Assembly: GCA_016209865.1 (NCBI GenBank) | Contig: JACQVL010000023.1 | Location: 1-16,593 of the forward strand | Reading direction: 5' to 3' | DNA: 16,593 nucleotides | Origin: Candidatus Latescibacterota bacterium | Lineage (GTDB): Bacteria; JAAXHH01; JACQVL01 | Shown here: positions 5,832 through 13,392 of the stretch, in pieces | Layout: every line of letters starts with the position of its first letter | Numbering within the stretch: the stretch's first letter is position 1 | Made by a program: the position numbers and the translations under genes | The notes under the pieces: generated by a model | What the model was told of the DNA's origin: nothing | Database searches by the model: none | Seen by the model: only the letters and a program-made list of their open reading frames with translations

Positions 5832-6707
5832 ATGCGGTTCGGGGGCTACCTCGCCGGGATTGGCCCGGCGACGCACTACGGGTTTGCGAACTGGTATGAA
5901 GGGCTGGAGTTCCAGGTCGACTGGGCCAAACGGCTTGGCTGGCGGTGTTTCGCCCCGTCGGGGTTCGGGGAATGGTCGCGGGAGCAACGACGTGAGACGG
6001 TCACACGCTTAGCGGCGCGCGACCTCGTCCTTCCCGGCCTGGGGGCGTACCACCTCAACATCACCCATCCTGACCCGGCGCACCGCGGCGCGCAGGTGAA
6101 GGCCGTCCAGGGCATCGTCGAGGAAGCGGCCGACTACGGCGTGGCGTCCGTCGAGACGATCGCGGGCACCTGGAACCCGCAGGGCGGGCACCTGTACTAT
6201 CCAGGGAACAAATCGGAGGAGGCCTGGCGCATCTTCATCGCCAGTTGCCGGGCGATCTGCGACACCTGCACGGGCACGGGCGTGCGGTTCATCCTGGAGC
6301 CGTACCAGATGACCCTGCTCGACGGCCCGGCCTCCCTCAAGCGCGCGGTCGACGAGGTCGACCGGCCGGACGAGATCGGGATCAACTTCGACCTCGTCAA
6401 CCTCATCACGATCGAGCGCTACTACGATATCACGGCGCTGATCGACGAGGTGCTGGCCGCGGCCGGACCGTTCATCCAGATGGTGCACTTCAAGGACATC
6501 AAGTACGTTTCCGACCTGACCGTGCGGATGGATGAAGTTCCGCCGGGGGATGGGAACGTCGATTTCATCCACTGGCTCCGCGGGCTGAAGCGGCTGAACC
6601 GCGACATCCCGGCGTTCATCGAGCACCTGCGGGACATGACGCAGATGACCGCCGCGTGGACGACAGTGCGGAACGCGGCGGCGGCGGCGGGCTTCTCCAC
6701 AGACTGA
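5832..6707 (+). CDS. TIM-barrel sugar phosphate isomerase/epimerase-like protein
   Basis: The 291-residue protein belongs to the xylose isomerase-like TIM-barrel superfamily (AP endonuclease 2 fold). Candidate metal ligands are in the expected order at strand ends: Glu156 (FILEPYQ), Asp187 (GINFDLVN), His219 (VHFKDIK) and Glu264 (AFIEHL). Such enzymes use a divalent metal to interconvert keto sugars or act on inositol derivatives; the substrate cannot be assigned. The ATG at 5832 is chosen because GAGGAGG at 5820-5826 precedes it; an upstream TTG at 5784 would translate repeat sequence. The gene stands alone between a repeat cluster and the promoter of the export operon. The carbohydrate-type active site suggests a catabolic role unrelated to its neighbours. 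Confidence 0.88.
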   Translation: MRFGGYLAGIGPATHYGFANWYEGLEFQVDWAKRLGWRCFAPSGFGEWSREQRRETVTRLAARDLVLPGLGAYHLNITHPDPAHRGAQVKAVQGIVEEAADYGVASVETIAGTWNPQGGHLYYPGNKSEEAWRIFIASCRAICDTCTGTGVRFILEPYQMTLLDGPASLKRAVDEVDRPDEIGINFDLVNLITIERYYDITALIDEVLAAAGPFIQMVHFKDIKYVSDLTVRMDEVPPGDGNVDFIHWLRGLKRLNRDIPAFIEHLRDMTQMTAAWTTVRNAAAAAGFSTD

Positions 6708-6719
6708 GCAAAAATCCCC

Positions 6720-6776
6720 TTGACAATCCCTCGCAAGAGGATTAATTTTGATTTATAATTTAATTGATCGTTTAAT
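6720..6776 (+). promoter_or_regulatory. Promoter/operator region of the ABC export operon
   Basis: This AT-rich block contains a perfect TTGACA at 6720-6725, preceded by CAAAAATCCCC as at the ArsR promoter. The best-spaced -10 (about 6742-6748) is weak. A second pairing is TTGATT at 6748-6753 with TTTAAT at 6771-6776 (17-bp spacer); TATAAT also occurs at 6754-6759. TTAATTGATCGTTTAA at 6760-6775 is a partial palindrome centred on GATC and is a candidate site for the TetR regulator at the operon's end. Which hexamers are used cannot be decided by eye. Confidence 0.5.
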
Positions 6777-6830
6777 AAAATTTTTGGCGGATGGAGCGAC
6801 TGATCGTACGACCTCCACAGGAGGGCGGAG

Positions 6831-7799
6831 ATGCGAGCGTACTGGATCGTCTGGGTATTCGGACTTGGACTCCTGGCCGGGTGTTCCATGTCCGGCGCCG
6901 ACGGGAAGCTGGAGTTCTCCGGCACCCTCGAAAGCACGCGGATGACCGTCAGAGCCCTGACGCCGGGCGTCGTGGTCGCGTTGCCGTTCTCCGAAGGGGC
7001 GCAGGTCGCCACAGGACAGACGGTCGCTCTCATCGACACGACCGACGCGATGTTCGCGCGCGCCAGCCGTCGCGCGCAGCTCGACCTGGCCGAGGCCCAG
7101 CTCCGGCTGCTCTTGCGCGGGGCACGGCCGGAGGACCTCGCCCAGGCGACGCACGCCCTGCACCAGGCGGAAGCCGCGCTGCGCGGGGCGGAGGATGATC
7201 TCAAACGCGTCTCCGCGTTGAGCGAGGTCAGCAGCGCCACGCAGAAGCAGAAGGACGACGCAGAAGTCCGGCATGAGATGGCCGCCCATCAGGCAGCGCA
7301 GGCGGCGGAACTCCTCCGCAAGCTGAAGAACGGCGCCCTCCCAGAAGAACTCGACGCCGCCCGGGCGCGCGTCGCTCAGGCGCGGGCGGAGCTGGCGGTG
7401 GCGGAGAAAGCGGTGGCGGATTGTCGGCTGACCGCCCCGTGGGCGGCCGTCGTCACCGAAAAGCTCGTCGAAATCGGGGACATCGCCCAGCGGTACGGCG
7501 CGCTGATGACGCTGACGCGACTCGACCCGATCACCCTCAAGCTGTACATCCCCGAAGCGGATGTCGGTCGCCTCCACGTCGGCGATCAGGCAGCCGTCCG
7601 GATCGACGCCGACCCGAACCGGTCGTTCACCGGGCGTGTCTCGTACATCGCGCCCGAGGCGCAGTTCACCCCCAAGAACGTCCAGACCAAAGACGAGCGG
7701 GTGCGCCTCGTCTTCGAGGTGAAGGTGGAGATTCCCAACCCGGACGGGACGCTCAAACCGGGGCTTCCCGCCGATGCGACGCTCGGAGCCGGCCGATGA
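6831..7799 (+). CDS. Periplasmic adaptor (HlyD/membrane fusion) lipoprotein of the ABC exporter
   Basis: The 322-residue protein is a membrane fusion protein. A lipoprotein signal peptide ends in the lipobox LAGC with Cys18. A barrel-sandwich/lipoyl half follows (VRALTPGVVVALPFSEGAQVATGQTVALID, within about 40-70), then a long Ala/Glu/Arg-rich coiled-coil hairpin (about 75-190) and the second lipoyl half and beta-barrel (LTAPWAAVVTEKLVEIGDIA around 200-219). It should bridge the two permeases to the TolC-like channel. YbhG, the E. coli counterpart, is also an HlyD-type protein; here the anchor is a lipid. The start has GGAGGGCGGAG just upstream. The stop overlaps the next gene's start (ATGA). 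It is the first gene of the operon. Confidence 0.92.
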   Translation: MRAYWIVWVFGLGLLAGCSMSGADGKLEFSGTLESTRMTVRALTPGVVVALPFSEGAQVATGQTVALIDTTDAMFARASRRAQLDLAEAQLRLLLRGARPEDLAQATHALHQAEAALRGAEDDLKRVSALSEVSSATQKQKDDAEVRHEMAAHQAAQAAELLRKLKNGALPEELDAARARVAQARAELAVAEKAVADCRLTAPWAAVVTEKLVEIGDIAQRYGALMTLTRLDPITLKLYIPEADVGRLHVGDQAAVRIDADPNRSFTGRVSYIAPEAQFTPKNVQTKDERVRLVFEVKVEIPNPDGTLKPGLPADATLGAGR

Positions 7800-8731
7800 G
7801 TGTCATCGACGTCCGCGCGTTCAGTCATCACTACGGCCCGATCCAGGCGGTCGACGGGGTGACGTTCCAGGTCGAACCCGGCGAGATGTTCGGGCTGGTC
7901 GGCCCGGACGGCGCGGGGAAGACGACGATGGTGCGCGCGATCGCCGGGCTGATCCAGCCGGCCGGCGGGACGGTCCGGCTCTGGGATACCGGGTGGGAGC
8001 AAGACCGGGTCGGCCTCAAAGCGCGGATCGGGTACCTGAGCCAGCGGTTCAGCCTGTACGGCGACCTGACGGTCTCGGAGAACGTCGATTTTTTCGCCGC
8101 CGTCTTCGGGGTGGAAGACTACCGCCAGCGGAAGGCCGAGTTGCTGGAATGGACGGGACTCGCCCCGTTTACCGGCCGGTTGGCCGACCGGCTGTCCGGC
8201 GGGATGAAGCAAAAATTGGCCCTCGTCTGTAGCCTGATCCACACTCCCGATCTTCTGCTTTTAGACGAACCGACGGCCGGGGTCGACCCGGTCAGCCGCC
8301 GGGAGTTCTGGCGGATTCTGTCGGAACTCCGCCGCTCCGGCCTGACCCTGCTCGTCACCACCCCCTACCTGGACGAAGCGGAACGGTGCACCCGTGTCGG
8401 GTTCATGGATGGCGGACGGCTGCTCCGGTGTGACAACCCGGCCCGGGTTCGGGCCGAGGCGGGACGGCGTGTCGTCGAGATCATGACCGACGCCCCACGC
8501 GACGCGGCCGCGTACCTTCGCACCCGGCCGGACGTCAGCCATCTGGGCCTGTTCGGCGCGCGGGTCGCGTTCGAATACCCCCCGGATCAGAACATAGACG
8601 CGCTCGTCGAGGCGCTCCGCGGCCGCGCCATCCCGGTGACCGGCGCACGGCGGGTGATGCCGTCGCTGGAGCATCTGTTTATCGGGATGATGACAGATAG
8701 GGGTCAGGAGTCAGGGGTCAGGGGTCAGTAA
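7796..8731 (+). CDS. ABC transporter ATPase 1 (YbhF N-half-like), missing switch histidine
   Basis: The 311-residue ATPase has Walker A GPDGAGKT (36-43), Q-loop Gln83, signature LSGGMKQ (133-139) and Walker B LLLLDE (153-158). The switch-histidine position reads VTTPYLDEAE, with Pro190 in place of His, so its own ATP site is probably inactive or slow. It corresponds to the first half of the fused E. coli YbhF; here the halves are separate genes. The ATG overlaps the adaptor stop (ATGA at 7796-7799). The last ten residues (RGQESGVRGQ, 302-311) are encoded by four GGGTCAG-type heptamers ending directly at the TAA. The original C-terminus was probably near GMMTD, and the tail is repeat-derived. 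It should pair with ATPase 2 and the two permeases. Confidence 0.92.
   Translation: MSVIDVRAFSHHYGPIQAVDGVTFQVEPGEMFGLVGPDGAGKTTMVRAIAGLIQPAGGTVRLWDTGWEQDRVGLKARIGYLSQRFSLYGDLTVSENVDFFAAVFGVEDYRQRKAELLEWTGLAPFTGRLADRLSGGMKQKLALVCSLIHTPDLLLLDEPTAGVDPVSRREFWRILSELRRSGLTLLVTTPYLDEAERCTRVGFMDGGRLLRCDNPARVRAEAGRRVVEIMTDAPRDAAAYLRTRPDVSHLGLFGARVAFEYPPDQNIDALVEALRGRAIPVTGARRVMPSLEHLFIGMMTDRGQESGVRGQ
8701..8728 (+). repeat. Four GGGTCAG heptamers forming the C-terminus of ATPase 1
   Basis: The units are GGGTCAG, GAGTCAG, GGGTCAG and GGGTCAG, followed immediately by the stop codon TAA. The tract is the reverse complement, at 26 of 28 positions, of the tract at 8886-8913 on the other side of the TolC-like start. 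Confidence 0.92.
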
Positions 8732-8777
8732 AAACCACAACACGATCAGAGTGAGTCAAATGAACCGAGGGAGTACC

Positions 8778-10172
8778 ATGAAACACACGACATGGATCTG
8801 GTTCGGGGTCATCTGGGGGCTTGTTCATTCATCCCTCGCGCTGGCGAATCGACCTGATAAACCCCTGACATCGGGCGATGCAGTCCTGACCCCTGACCCC
8901 CGACCCCTGACCCCTGTTGTCACTGTCGACGAAGCCGTCCGGATGGCGCTCGACGCCAGTCCGATCCTCCGGAGCGCCCGGCGAGCGGTGGACGCCCAGG
9001 AGGCGATCGTCTCCCAGGCCCGATCCGGGTACTATCCCCGTCTGGCCACGCAAACCCGGTATACCTGGCAGAGCGAGGTCGATCCGTTCCTGATCACCGT
9101 CCCGGCGGCCGGCCCCGGCCTGCCCCGCTCGATTCAGGTGTCTCCGGTGGTCACGAACACCTACGGGGTCAGAGCGCAGGTCCAGCAGGCGGTGTTCACG
9201 GCGGGACGGATCGGGCATCGGGTGGAAGCTGCCCGGTCTCAGACAGACGCGACACGAGCCCGGTACGATCAGACGAAGTCCGACTTCGTCTTCCGGGTCA
9301 GGCAGGTCTACTGGGAGGGGGTGCGGGCGGCCGAACTCCTCCGGCTGGCCGAAGACGGCCTCCGGCGCGTCGAGGCGCACCGGAAGGACCTGGAGCATCT
9401 GCGGTCGGTCGGGATGGCGGTCGACCGTGACCTCTTGCAGGCGACCGTCCAGGAGGAGGAAACCCGGCTCCAGGCGGTCCGGGTCGAAGAACGTCGCGAC
9501 CTGGCCCTCATCGAACTGCGCAGCCTGCTTGGCCTTCCGCTCGACCGGGAGGTCGTCCTGAGTGACCCACCCGTTCCCGTAGAGGGACCGGCGGGGACGG
9601 TCGATGAGTTCGTCCGCCAGGCGATCGCGCAGCGGCCTGATCTGACGGGCGTCCGCGCCCAGGTCGAGGGGGCGCGGAGTACGATCCGTACCGCCCGGAG
9701 CGAGTGGTTTCCGCAGGTCTCCCTGCTTCTCAACACCGACTACGCCCGGCCGAACGTCCGGTTCGTCCCGCTGAAGGATACCTGGCGGCGGAGCTGGGAA
9801 GCCGGGGTGATGTTCAACTGGGACGTCTACGACGGCGGATACCGGAGCGCCCGGTCTGCCGAGGCGCAGGCCCGTCTGGACGCCGCAGAAGCCCAGGCCG
9901 AGGAGACCGTCCGGCAGGTCACGCTGGATGTCCACCGGGCGGTCCGAGAGGTCGCCCTCTCATTCCAATCCTGGAACGTCGCCCGGACACGGGTCGCGTC
10001 CGCCGAGGAGAGCGCCCGGGTGACGCGGGCGCAGTTCGTGCAAGGCCTGGCGCTCAGCGCGGACGTCCTGGACGCGGAGAACCGGCTCTTAGCCGCTCGA
10101 ACCGACCAGGCGTCCTCTGGGATCGATTGGATGATGGCGACGGCGGCGCTCGACCGGGCGGTCGGAAGATGA
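8778..10172 (+). CDS. TolC-like outer membrane efflux protein
   Basis: The 464-residue protein has a Sec signal peptide (hydrophobic 5-20, cleavage predicted after ALA at residue 23) and two repeated outer-membrane-factor domains. Each contains long helical segments with the typical pattern (VTVDEAVRMALDASPILRSA; later ARTDQASSGIDWMMATAALD near the end). It should trimerise in the outer membrane and form the exit duct for the ABC exporter; a dedicated channel gene within a YbhF-type operon is useful evidence for tripartite export. ATG 8778 is preferred to GTG 8751 because GAGGGAG sits six bases upstream and the signal peptide then starts correctly. Residues 37-47 (LTPDPRPLTPV) are encoded by a heptamer tract inserted between signal peptide and mature domain, where a linker is tolerated. 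The stop overlaps the ATPase 2 start. Confidence 0.93.
   Translation: MKHTTWIWFGVIWGLVHSSLALANRPDKPLTSGDAVLTPDPRPLTPVVTVDEAVRMALDASPILRSARRAVDAQEAIVSQARSGYYPRLATQTRYTWQSEVDPFLITVPAAGPGLPRSIQVSPVVTNTYGVRAQVQQAVFTAGRIGHRVEAARSQTDATRARYDQTKSDFVFRVRQVYWEGVRAAELLRLAEDGLRRVEAHRKDLEHLRSVGMAVDRDLLQATVQEEETRLQAVRVEERRDLALIELRSLLGLPLDREVVLSDPPVPVEGPAGTVDEFVRQAIAQRPDLTGVRAQVEGARSTIRTARSEWFPQVSLLLNTDYARPNVRFVPLKDTWRRSWEAGVMFNWDVYDGGYRSARSAEAQARLDAAEAQAEETVRQVTLDVHRAVREVALSFQSWNVARTRVASAEESARVTRAQFVQGLALSADVLDAENRLLAARTDQASSGIDWMMATAALDRAVGR
8886..8913 (+). repeat. Four CTGACCC heptamers inside the TolC-like gene
   Basis: The units are CTGACCC, CTGACCC, CCGACCC and CTGACCC, followed by CTG. They encode part of a Pro-rich linker (LTPDPRPLTPV) between signal peptide and mature protein. 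The tract is inverted relative to the GGGTCAG tract at 8701-8728. Confidence 0.92.
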
Positions 10173-11128
10173 GCAAGGACGAAGGACAAAGGACAAAGGA
10201 CGAAGAGCACGCGATTGCGGTGAACGACCTGACCAAACGGTTCGGGCATTTCGTGTCGGTCGATCGGGTGAGTTTCACCGTCGATCAGGGGGAAGTGTTC
10301 GGGTTTCTGGGCCCGAACGGGGCGGGGAAATCGACCACCATCCGGATGCTCTGCGGCCTGTTAGAGCCGACATCGGGGGAAGGCCGGGTGGCCGGGTTCG
10401 ACATCACGCGAGACCCCGACCGGGTGAAAGCGCACATCGGGTACATGTCGCAGCGGTTCAGCCTGTACGAGGACTTGACGCCGATGGAGAACCTGCTGTT
10501 CTACGGCGGAGTGTACGGCCTCTCCGGGCAGCGCCTCCGGGCCCGCGTCGAGGCGGCCGTCGAGATGGCCGGGATCGCAGACCTGCGGGACCGACTGACC
10601 CACGACCTCCCCGGCGGGTGGAAGCAGCGCTTAGCCCTCGGCTGCGCCCTCCTGCACGAGCCGAAGATCCTGTTTCTCGACGAACCGACGGGCGGGGTCG
10701 ACCCTCTCTCCCGGCGCCGGTTCTGGGAGTTGATCGACGACCTGGCCGATCGCGGGGTGACGGTGTTCGTGACCACCCATTTCCTCGACGAAGCGGAGTA
10801 CTGCCGGCGCATCGGTCTGATCAACGCGGGCCGACTCGCCGCCATCGGCACGCCGCACGAGTTACGGGAACGGTTTGTCCCACACCCTGTCTACGAGGTC
10901 GTCACCTCCGACCCGATCGCGGCCATGACCGTGCTCGAACGGGAAGCCTGGGTGCGCACGGCGTCGATCTTCGGGACGAGCGTGCATGTCGAGGTCCAGG
11001 ACCCTGCCACCGACCCGGCCCGGATCGTCCCCACGCTCACGGCAAACGGCCTGACTGCCTCATCCCCTGAAGCGATCACCCCGTCCTTAGAAGACGTGTT
11101 CTTAGCAGTGCTCGAACAGGCGACGTGA
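10169..11128 (+). CDS. ABC transporter ATPase 2 (YbhF C-half-like)
   Basis: The 319-residue ATPase has Walker A GPNGAGKS (48-55), Q-loop Gln95, signature LPGGW (147-151, in place of LSGGx), Walker B ILFLDE (167-172) and switch His204 (VTTHFLDEAE). It has the catalytic parts ATPase 1 lacks, while its signature is the altered one. In a heterodimer its site would be completed by the canonical LSGGM of ATPase 1, giving one normal and one degenerate site. The ATG overlaps the previous stop (ATGA at 10169-10172), with only a weak ribosome binding site. Residues 3-13 (KDEGQRTKDEE) are encoded by AAGGACR heptamers, and the conserved domain begins at about residue 16. GTG at 10220 is an alternative start that would skip the repeat. 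Confidence 0.92.
   Translation: MSKDEGQRTKDEEHAIAVNDLTKRFGHFVSVDRVSFTVDQGEVFGFLGPNGAGKSTTIRMLCGLLEPTSGEGRVAGFDITRDPDRVKAHIGYMSQRFSLYEDLTPMENLLFYGGVYGLSGQRLRARVEAAVEMAGIADLRDRLTHDLPGGWKQRLALGCALLHEPKILFLDEPTGGVDPLSRRRFWELIDDLADRGVTVFVTTHFLDEAEYCRRIGLINAGRLAAIGTPHELRERFVPHPVYEVVTSDPIAAMTVLEREAWVRTASIFGTSVHVEVQDPATDPARIVPTLTANGLTASSPEAITPSLEDVFLAVLEQAT
10175..10202 (+). repeat. Four AAGGACR heptamers at the 5' end of the ATPase 2 gene
   Basis: The units are AAGGACG, AAGGACA, AAGGACA and AAGGACG, followed by AAG. The same unit occurs in the spacer at 5682-5819. The tract begins two codons after the ATG and produces a highly charged N-terminal extension. It also contains AGGA cores that resemble ribosome binding sites. 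Confidence 0.9.
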
Positions 11129-11129
11129 T

Positions 11130-12260
11130 ATGACCAGAACCCGCGCGATCATCCAGAAAGAAGTCCGCCAGATCATCCGGGACCCGAAATCACTCGGCGT
11201 GATCCTCGTCCTGCCCGCGCTCATCTTAGTGCTCTACGGGTACGGGCTGTCGTTCGATCCAAAAAATTTACCCCTCTGGGCGCTGGATTACTCCCAGACC
11301 GCCCGAAGCCGGGACTACGTCGCGCAATTCACCCATCTCGACGCGTTCGATTTTCGAGGCTACTTAGAGGATCGCGCTCAGATTCCCTGGTACCTCAGCA
11401 CGCGCCGGGCGGTCGCGGTGCTGGTCATCCCCCCGGATTTCAGCGAACGGATCGAGCGCGGGGAGACGGCGGTCGTCCAGGCGGTCATCGACGGGTCGAA
11501 CTCCAGCATCGCCAGTCAGGCGCTCGCGTACCTCGAAGGCATTAGCCGCGCCTATTCGGCCTCCATCCAGGCCGCGGAGATCACCCGCCGCGGGATCGAC
11601 CCGCTCCACGCGATGGGGATGGAACCCCGTGTCTGGTACAACCCCGACCTGAAGAGCGCCCGGTTTTTGCTGCCTGGCCTGATGGGGTACATCCTGGCCA
11701 TCGTCTGTGTCGTGGCGACCGCCCTGTCGGTCGTCCGGGAGCGTGAGCGGGGGACGATGGAACAGCTTGCCGTCTCCCCGTTGAGCCCGGCGGAGCTGAT
11801 TATCGGCAAGGCGGTGCCCTATATCGTCGTCGCGTTCCTCACCGGGCTGCTCATCTTAACGACCGGGATGGTGCTGTTCGACCTTCGGGTCCAGGGCGAT
11901 TTGTGGCTGTTGTTCATCCTCCTGTTGATCTACACGACGTGCAACTTAGGCCTCGGCCTGCTCATCTCCAGCATCGCGGACAGCCAGCAGAGCGCGTTCC
12001 AGGCGGCGTTGCTCGTCTCCCTGCTCCCGTCGATGATCCTGTCGGGGTTCATCTACCCGATCAGCAGCATGCCCGTCGTCCTGCGCGGGATCACGTACCT
12101 CGTCCCCGCCCGGTATTTCCTCTCCGCCCTCCGGGACCTCATGCTGCGCGGGGCGGGGCTTGAGGCGTTCTGGGGGCAGATTGTGTTGCTCCTGCTGTTC
12201 ACCGGGCTGACGCTGACGATCAGCACGCTGCGGATTCGGAAGCGATTATTTGGGCTGTGA
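11130..12260 (+). CDS. ABC-2 type permease 1 (YbhS/YbhR-like)
   Basis: The 376-residue inner-membrane permease has the ABC-2 layout: a short cytosolic coupling segment (IIQKEVRQIIRDPKSLG), a first membrane span (LGVILVLPALILVLYGYG), a large extracytoplasmic domain (about 45-180), then five further spans from about residue 184. The REREGTMEQLAVSPLSP-like region (around 201-217; REREx-GTMEQL) is the conserved cytoplasmic hinge of this family. It forms a heterodimer with the next permease and passes substrate to the adaptor and TolC-like channel. It follows ATPase 2 after one base and ends in a GTGA overlap with permease 2. Related E. coli proteins have been linked to drug and Na+/Li+ export; the substrate here is open. 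Confidence 0.92.
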   Translation: MTRTRAIIQKEVRQIIRDPKSLGVILVLPALILVLYGYGLSFDPKNLPLWALDYSQTARSRDYVAQFTHLDAFDFRGYLEDRAQIPWYLSTRRAVAVLVIPPDFSERIERGETAVVQAVIDGSNSSIASQALAYLEGISRAYSASIQAAEITRRGIDPLHAMGMEPRVWYNPDLKSARFLLPGLMGYILAIVCVVATALSVVRERERGTMEQLAVSPLSPAELIIGKAVPYIVVAFLTGLLILTTGMVLFDLRVQGDLWLLFILLLIYTTCNLGLGLLISSIADSQQSAFQAALLVSLLPSMILSGFIYPISSMPVVLRGITYLVPARYFLSALRDLMLRGAGLEAFWGQIVLLLLFTGLTLTISTLRIRKRLFGL

Positions 12261-13390
12261 GCATGCGCACGATCTGGTGGATCATCTGGAAAGAATTCCG
12301 GCAGATACGCCGGGATAAGCAGATGCGGGGCACGCTCCTGATCGCCCCCGTCATCCAGCTCATCCTGTTGGGGTATGCCGCGACGACGGACGTCCACGAC
12401 CTCCGTCTGGTCGTCTGCGACCTGGATCGGACGTCGGAAAGCCGGCAGGTCGTGCGGGAACTGGTCAGTTCCGGGTATTTCGACGTGGTGGCGAGCGTCG
12501 ACCGGGCGGCGGACCTCGAGCCGTATTTCGCCCATCAGCGAGCGGATGTCGGCCTGGTCTTCCCGGACGGGTTCGAACGGGCCATCCTCACCGGGGAGCG
12601 CACACGGGTGCAGGCGCTCTTCGACGGGGCGGACGCAGTCAGGGCCAGCACCGCCGTCGGGTATGCGGGCGCGATCATCGCCACGCGCGGCCAGCGGGTC
12701 GTGATGAGGGAGATCGAGCGCAGCGGCCGGCGGCTTGAGGTGGGCAGCGTCCGACTCGAATCGCGCCTCTGGTACAACCCGGACTTGAAGAGCGTACGGT
12801 ACATGATTCCCGGCGTCATCGCCCTGATCTTGATGATCACGACGGTCGGGCTGACCGCCAGCGGGCTGGTGAAAGAGCGGGAGATCGGGACGATGGAGCA
12901 GCTCATCGTCACCCCGCTGCGCCCGTACCAACTGATGTTCGGGAAGACGATCCCGTTCGCGTTGATCGGACTGATCGACGTCGTGCTCGTCACGATGGTC
13001 GCCCAGTACTGGTTCGATGTGCCGGTCCGCGGGAGTCTGTTCCTGCTCTGGGGACTGAGCGGGATCTTTCTGCTGACCACTCTGGGGCTGGGTCTGCTCG
13101 TCTCCACGTTCGCTAAGACTCAGCAGCAGGCGATGCTCATCTCCACCCTGTTCGTGATGATGCCGTTCAACCTGCTCTCCGGGTTTGTGTTCCCGATCGA
13201 GAGCATGCCGCGAGTGATGCAGTGGATGACGTACCCGATTTCCCTCCGGTATTTCCTCGTCATCATCCGGGGACTGTTCCTGAAAGGGGTCGGATGGGCC
13301 GAACTGCAGGATCAGGCGCTGGCGATGTTCGGATGCGGGGTGCTCGTCATGGCGCTCAGCATCCTGCGGTTCAGGAAGCGATTGGAGTGA
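12257..13390 (+). CDS. ABC-2 type permease 2 (YbhR-like)
   Basis: The 377-residue permease is paralogous to the preceding gene with the same layout: IIWKEFRQIRRDKQMRG coupling segment, first span (TLLIAPVIQLILLGYAA), extracytoplasmic domain, the shared RLWYNPDLKSVRYMIPGV segment, EIGTMEQLIVTPL hinge and five C-terminal spans. Both permeases share the WYNPDLKS motif, which supports a duplicated pair acting as a heterodimer. GTG 12257 overlaps the previous TGA; ATG 12263 two codons later is equally possible. The TetR gene follows after two bases. Confidence 0.92.
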   Translation: MSMRTIWWIIWKEFRQIRRDKQMRGTLLIAPVIQLILLGYAATTDVHDLRLVVCDLDRTSESRQVVRELVSSGYFDVVASVDRAADLEPYFAHQRADVGLVFPDGFERAILTGERTRVQALFDGADAVRASTAVGYAGAIIATRGQRVVMREIERSGRRLEVGSVRLESRLWYNPDLKSVRYMIPGVIALILMITTVGLTASGLVKEREIGTMEQLIVTPLRPYQLMFGKTIPFALIGLIDVVLVTMVAQYWFDVPVRGSLFLLWGLSGIFLLTTLGLGLLVSTFAKTQQQAMLISTLFVMMPFNLLSGFVFPIESMPRVMQWMTYPISLRYFLVIIRGLFLKGVGWAELQDQALAMFGCGVLVMALSILRFRKRLE

Positions 13391-13392
13391 CC

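Noticed and set aside
8886-8913. Tandem short repeats as a CRISPR array
   Set aside because: The units are seven bases with no spacers, inside a reading frame, and there are no cas genes; they are simple heptamer tracts.
8829-9935. Long minus-strand ORF of 368 codons
   Set aside because: It is antisense to the TolC-like gene, arises from GC-rich codon bias and shows no recognisable protein features.
13222-13392. Longer N-terminus for the TetR gene
   Set aside because: This stretch lies wholly inside permease 2 in another frame, and the TetR domain begins just after ATG 13393.
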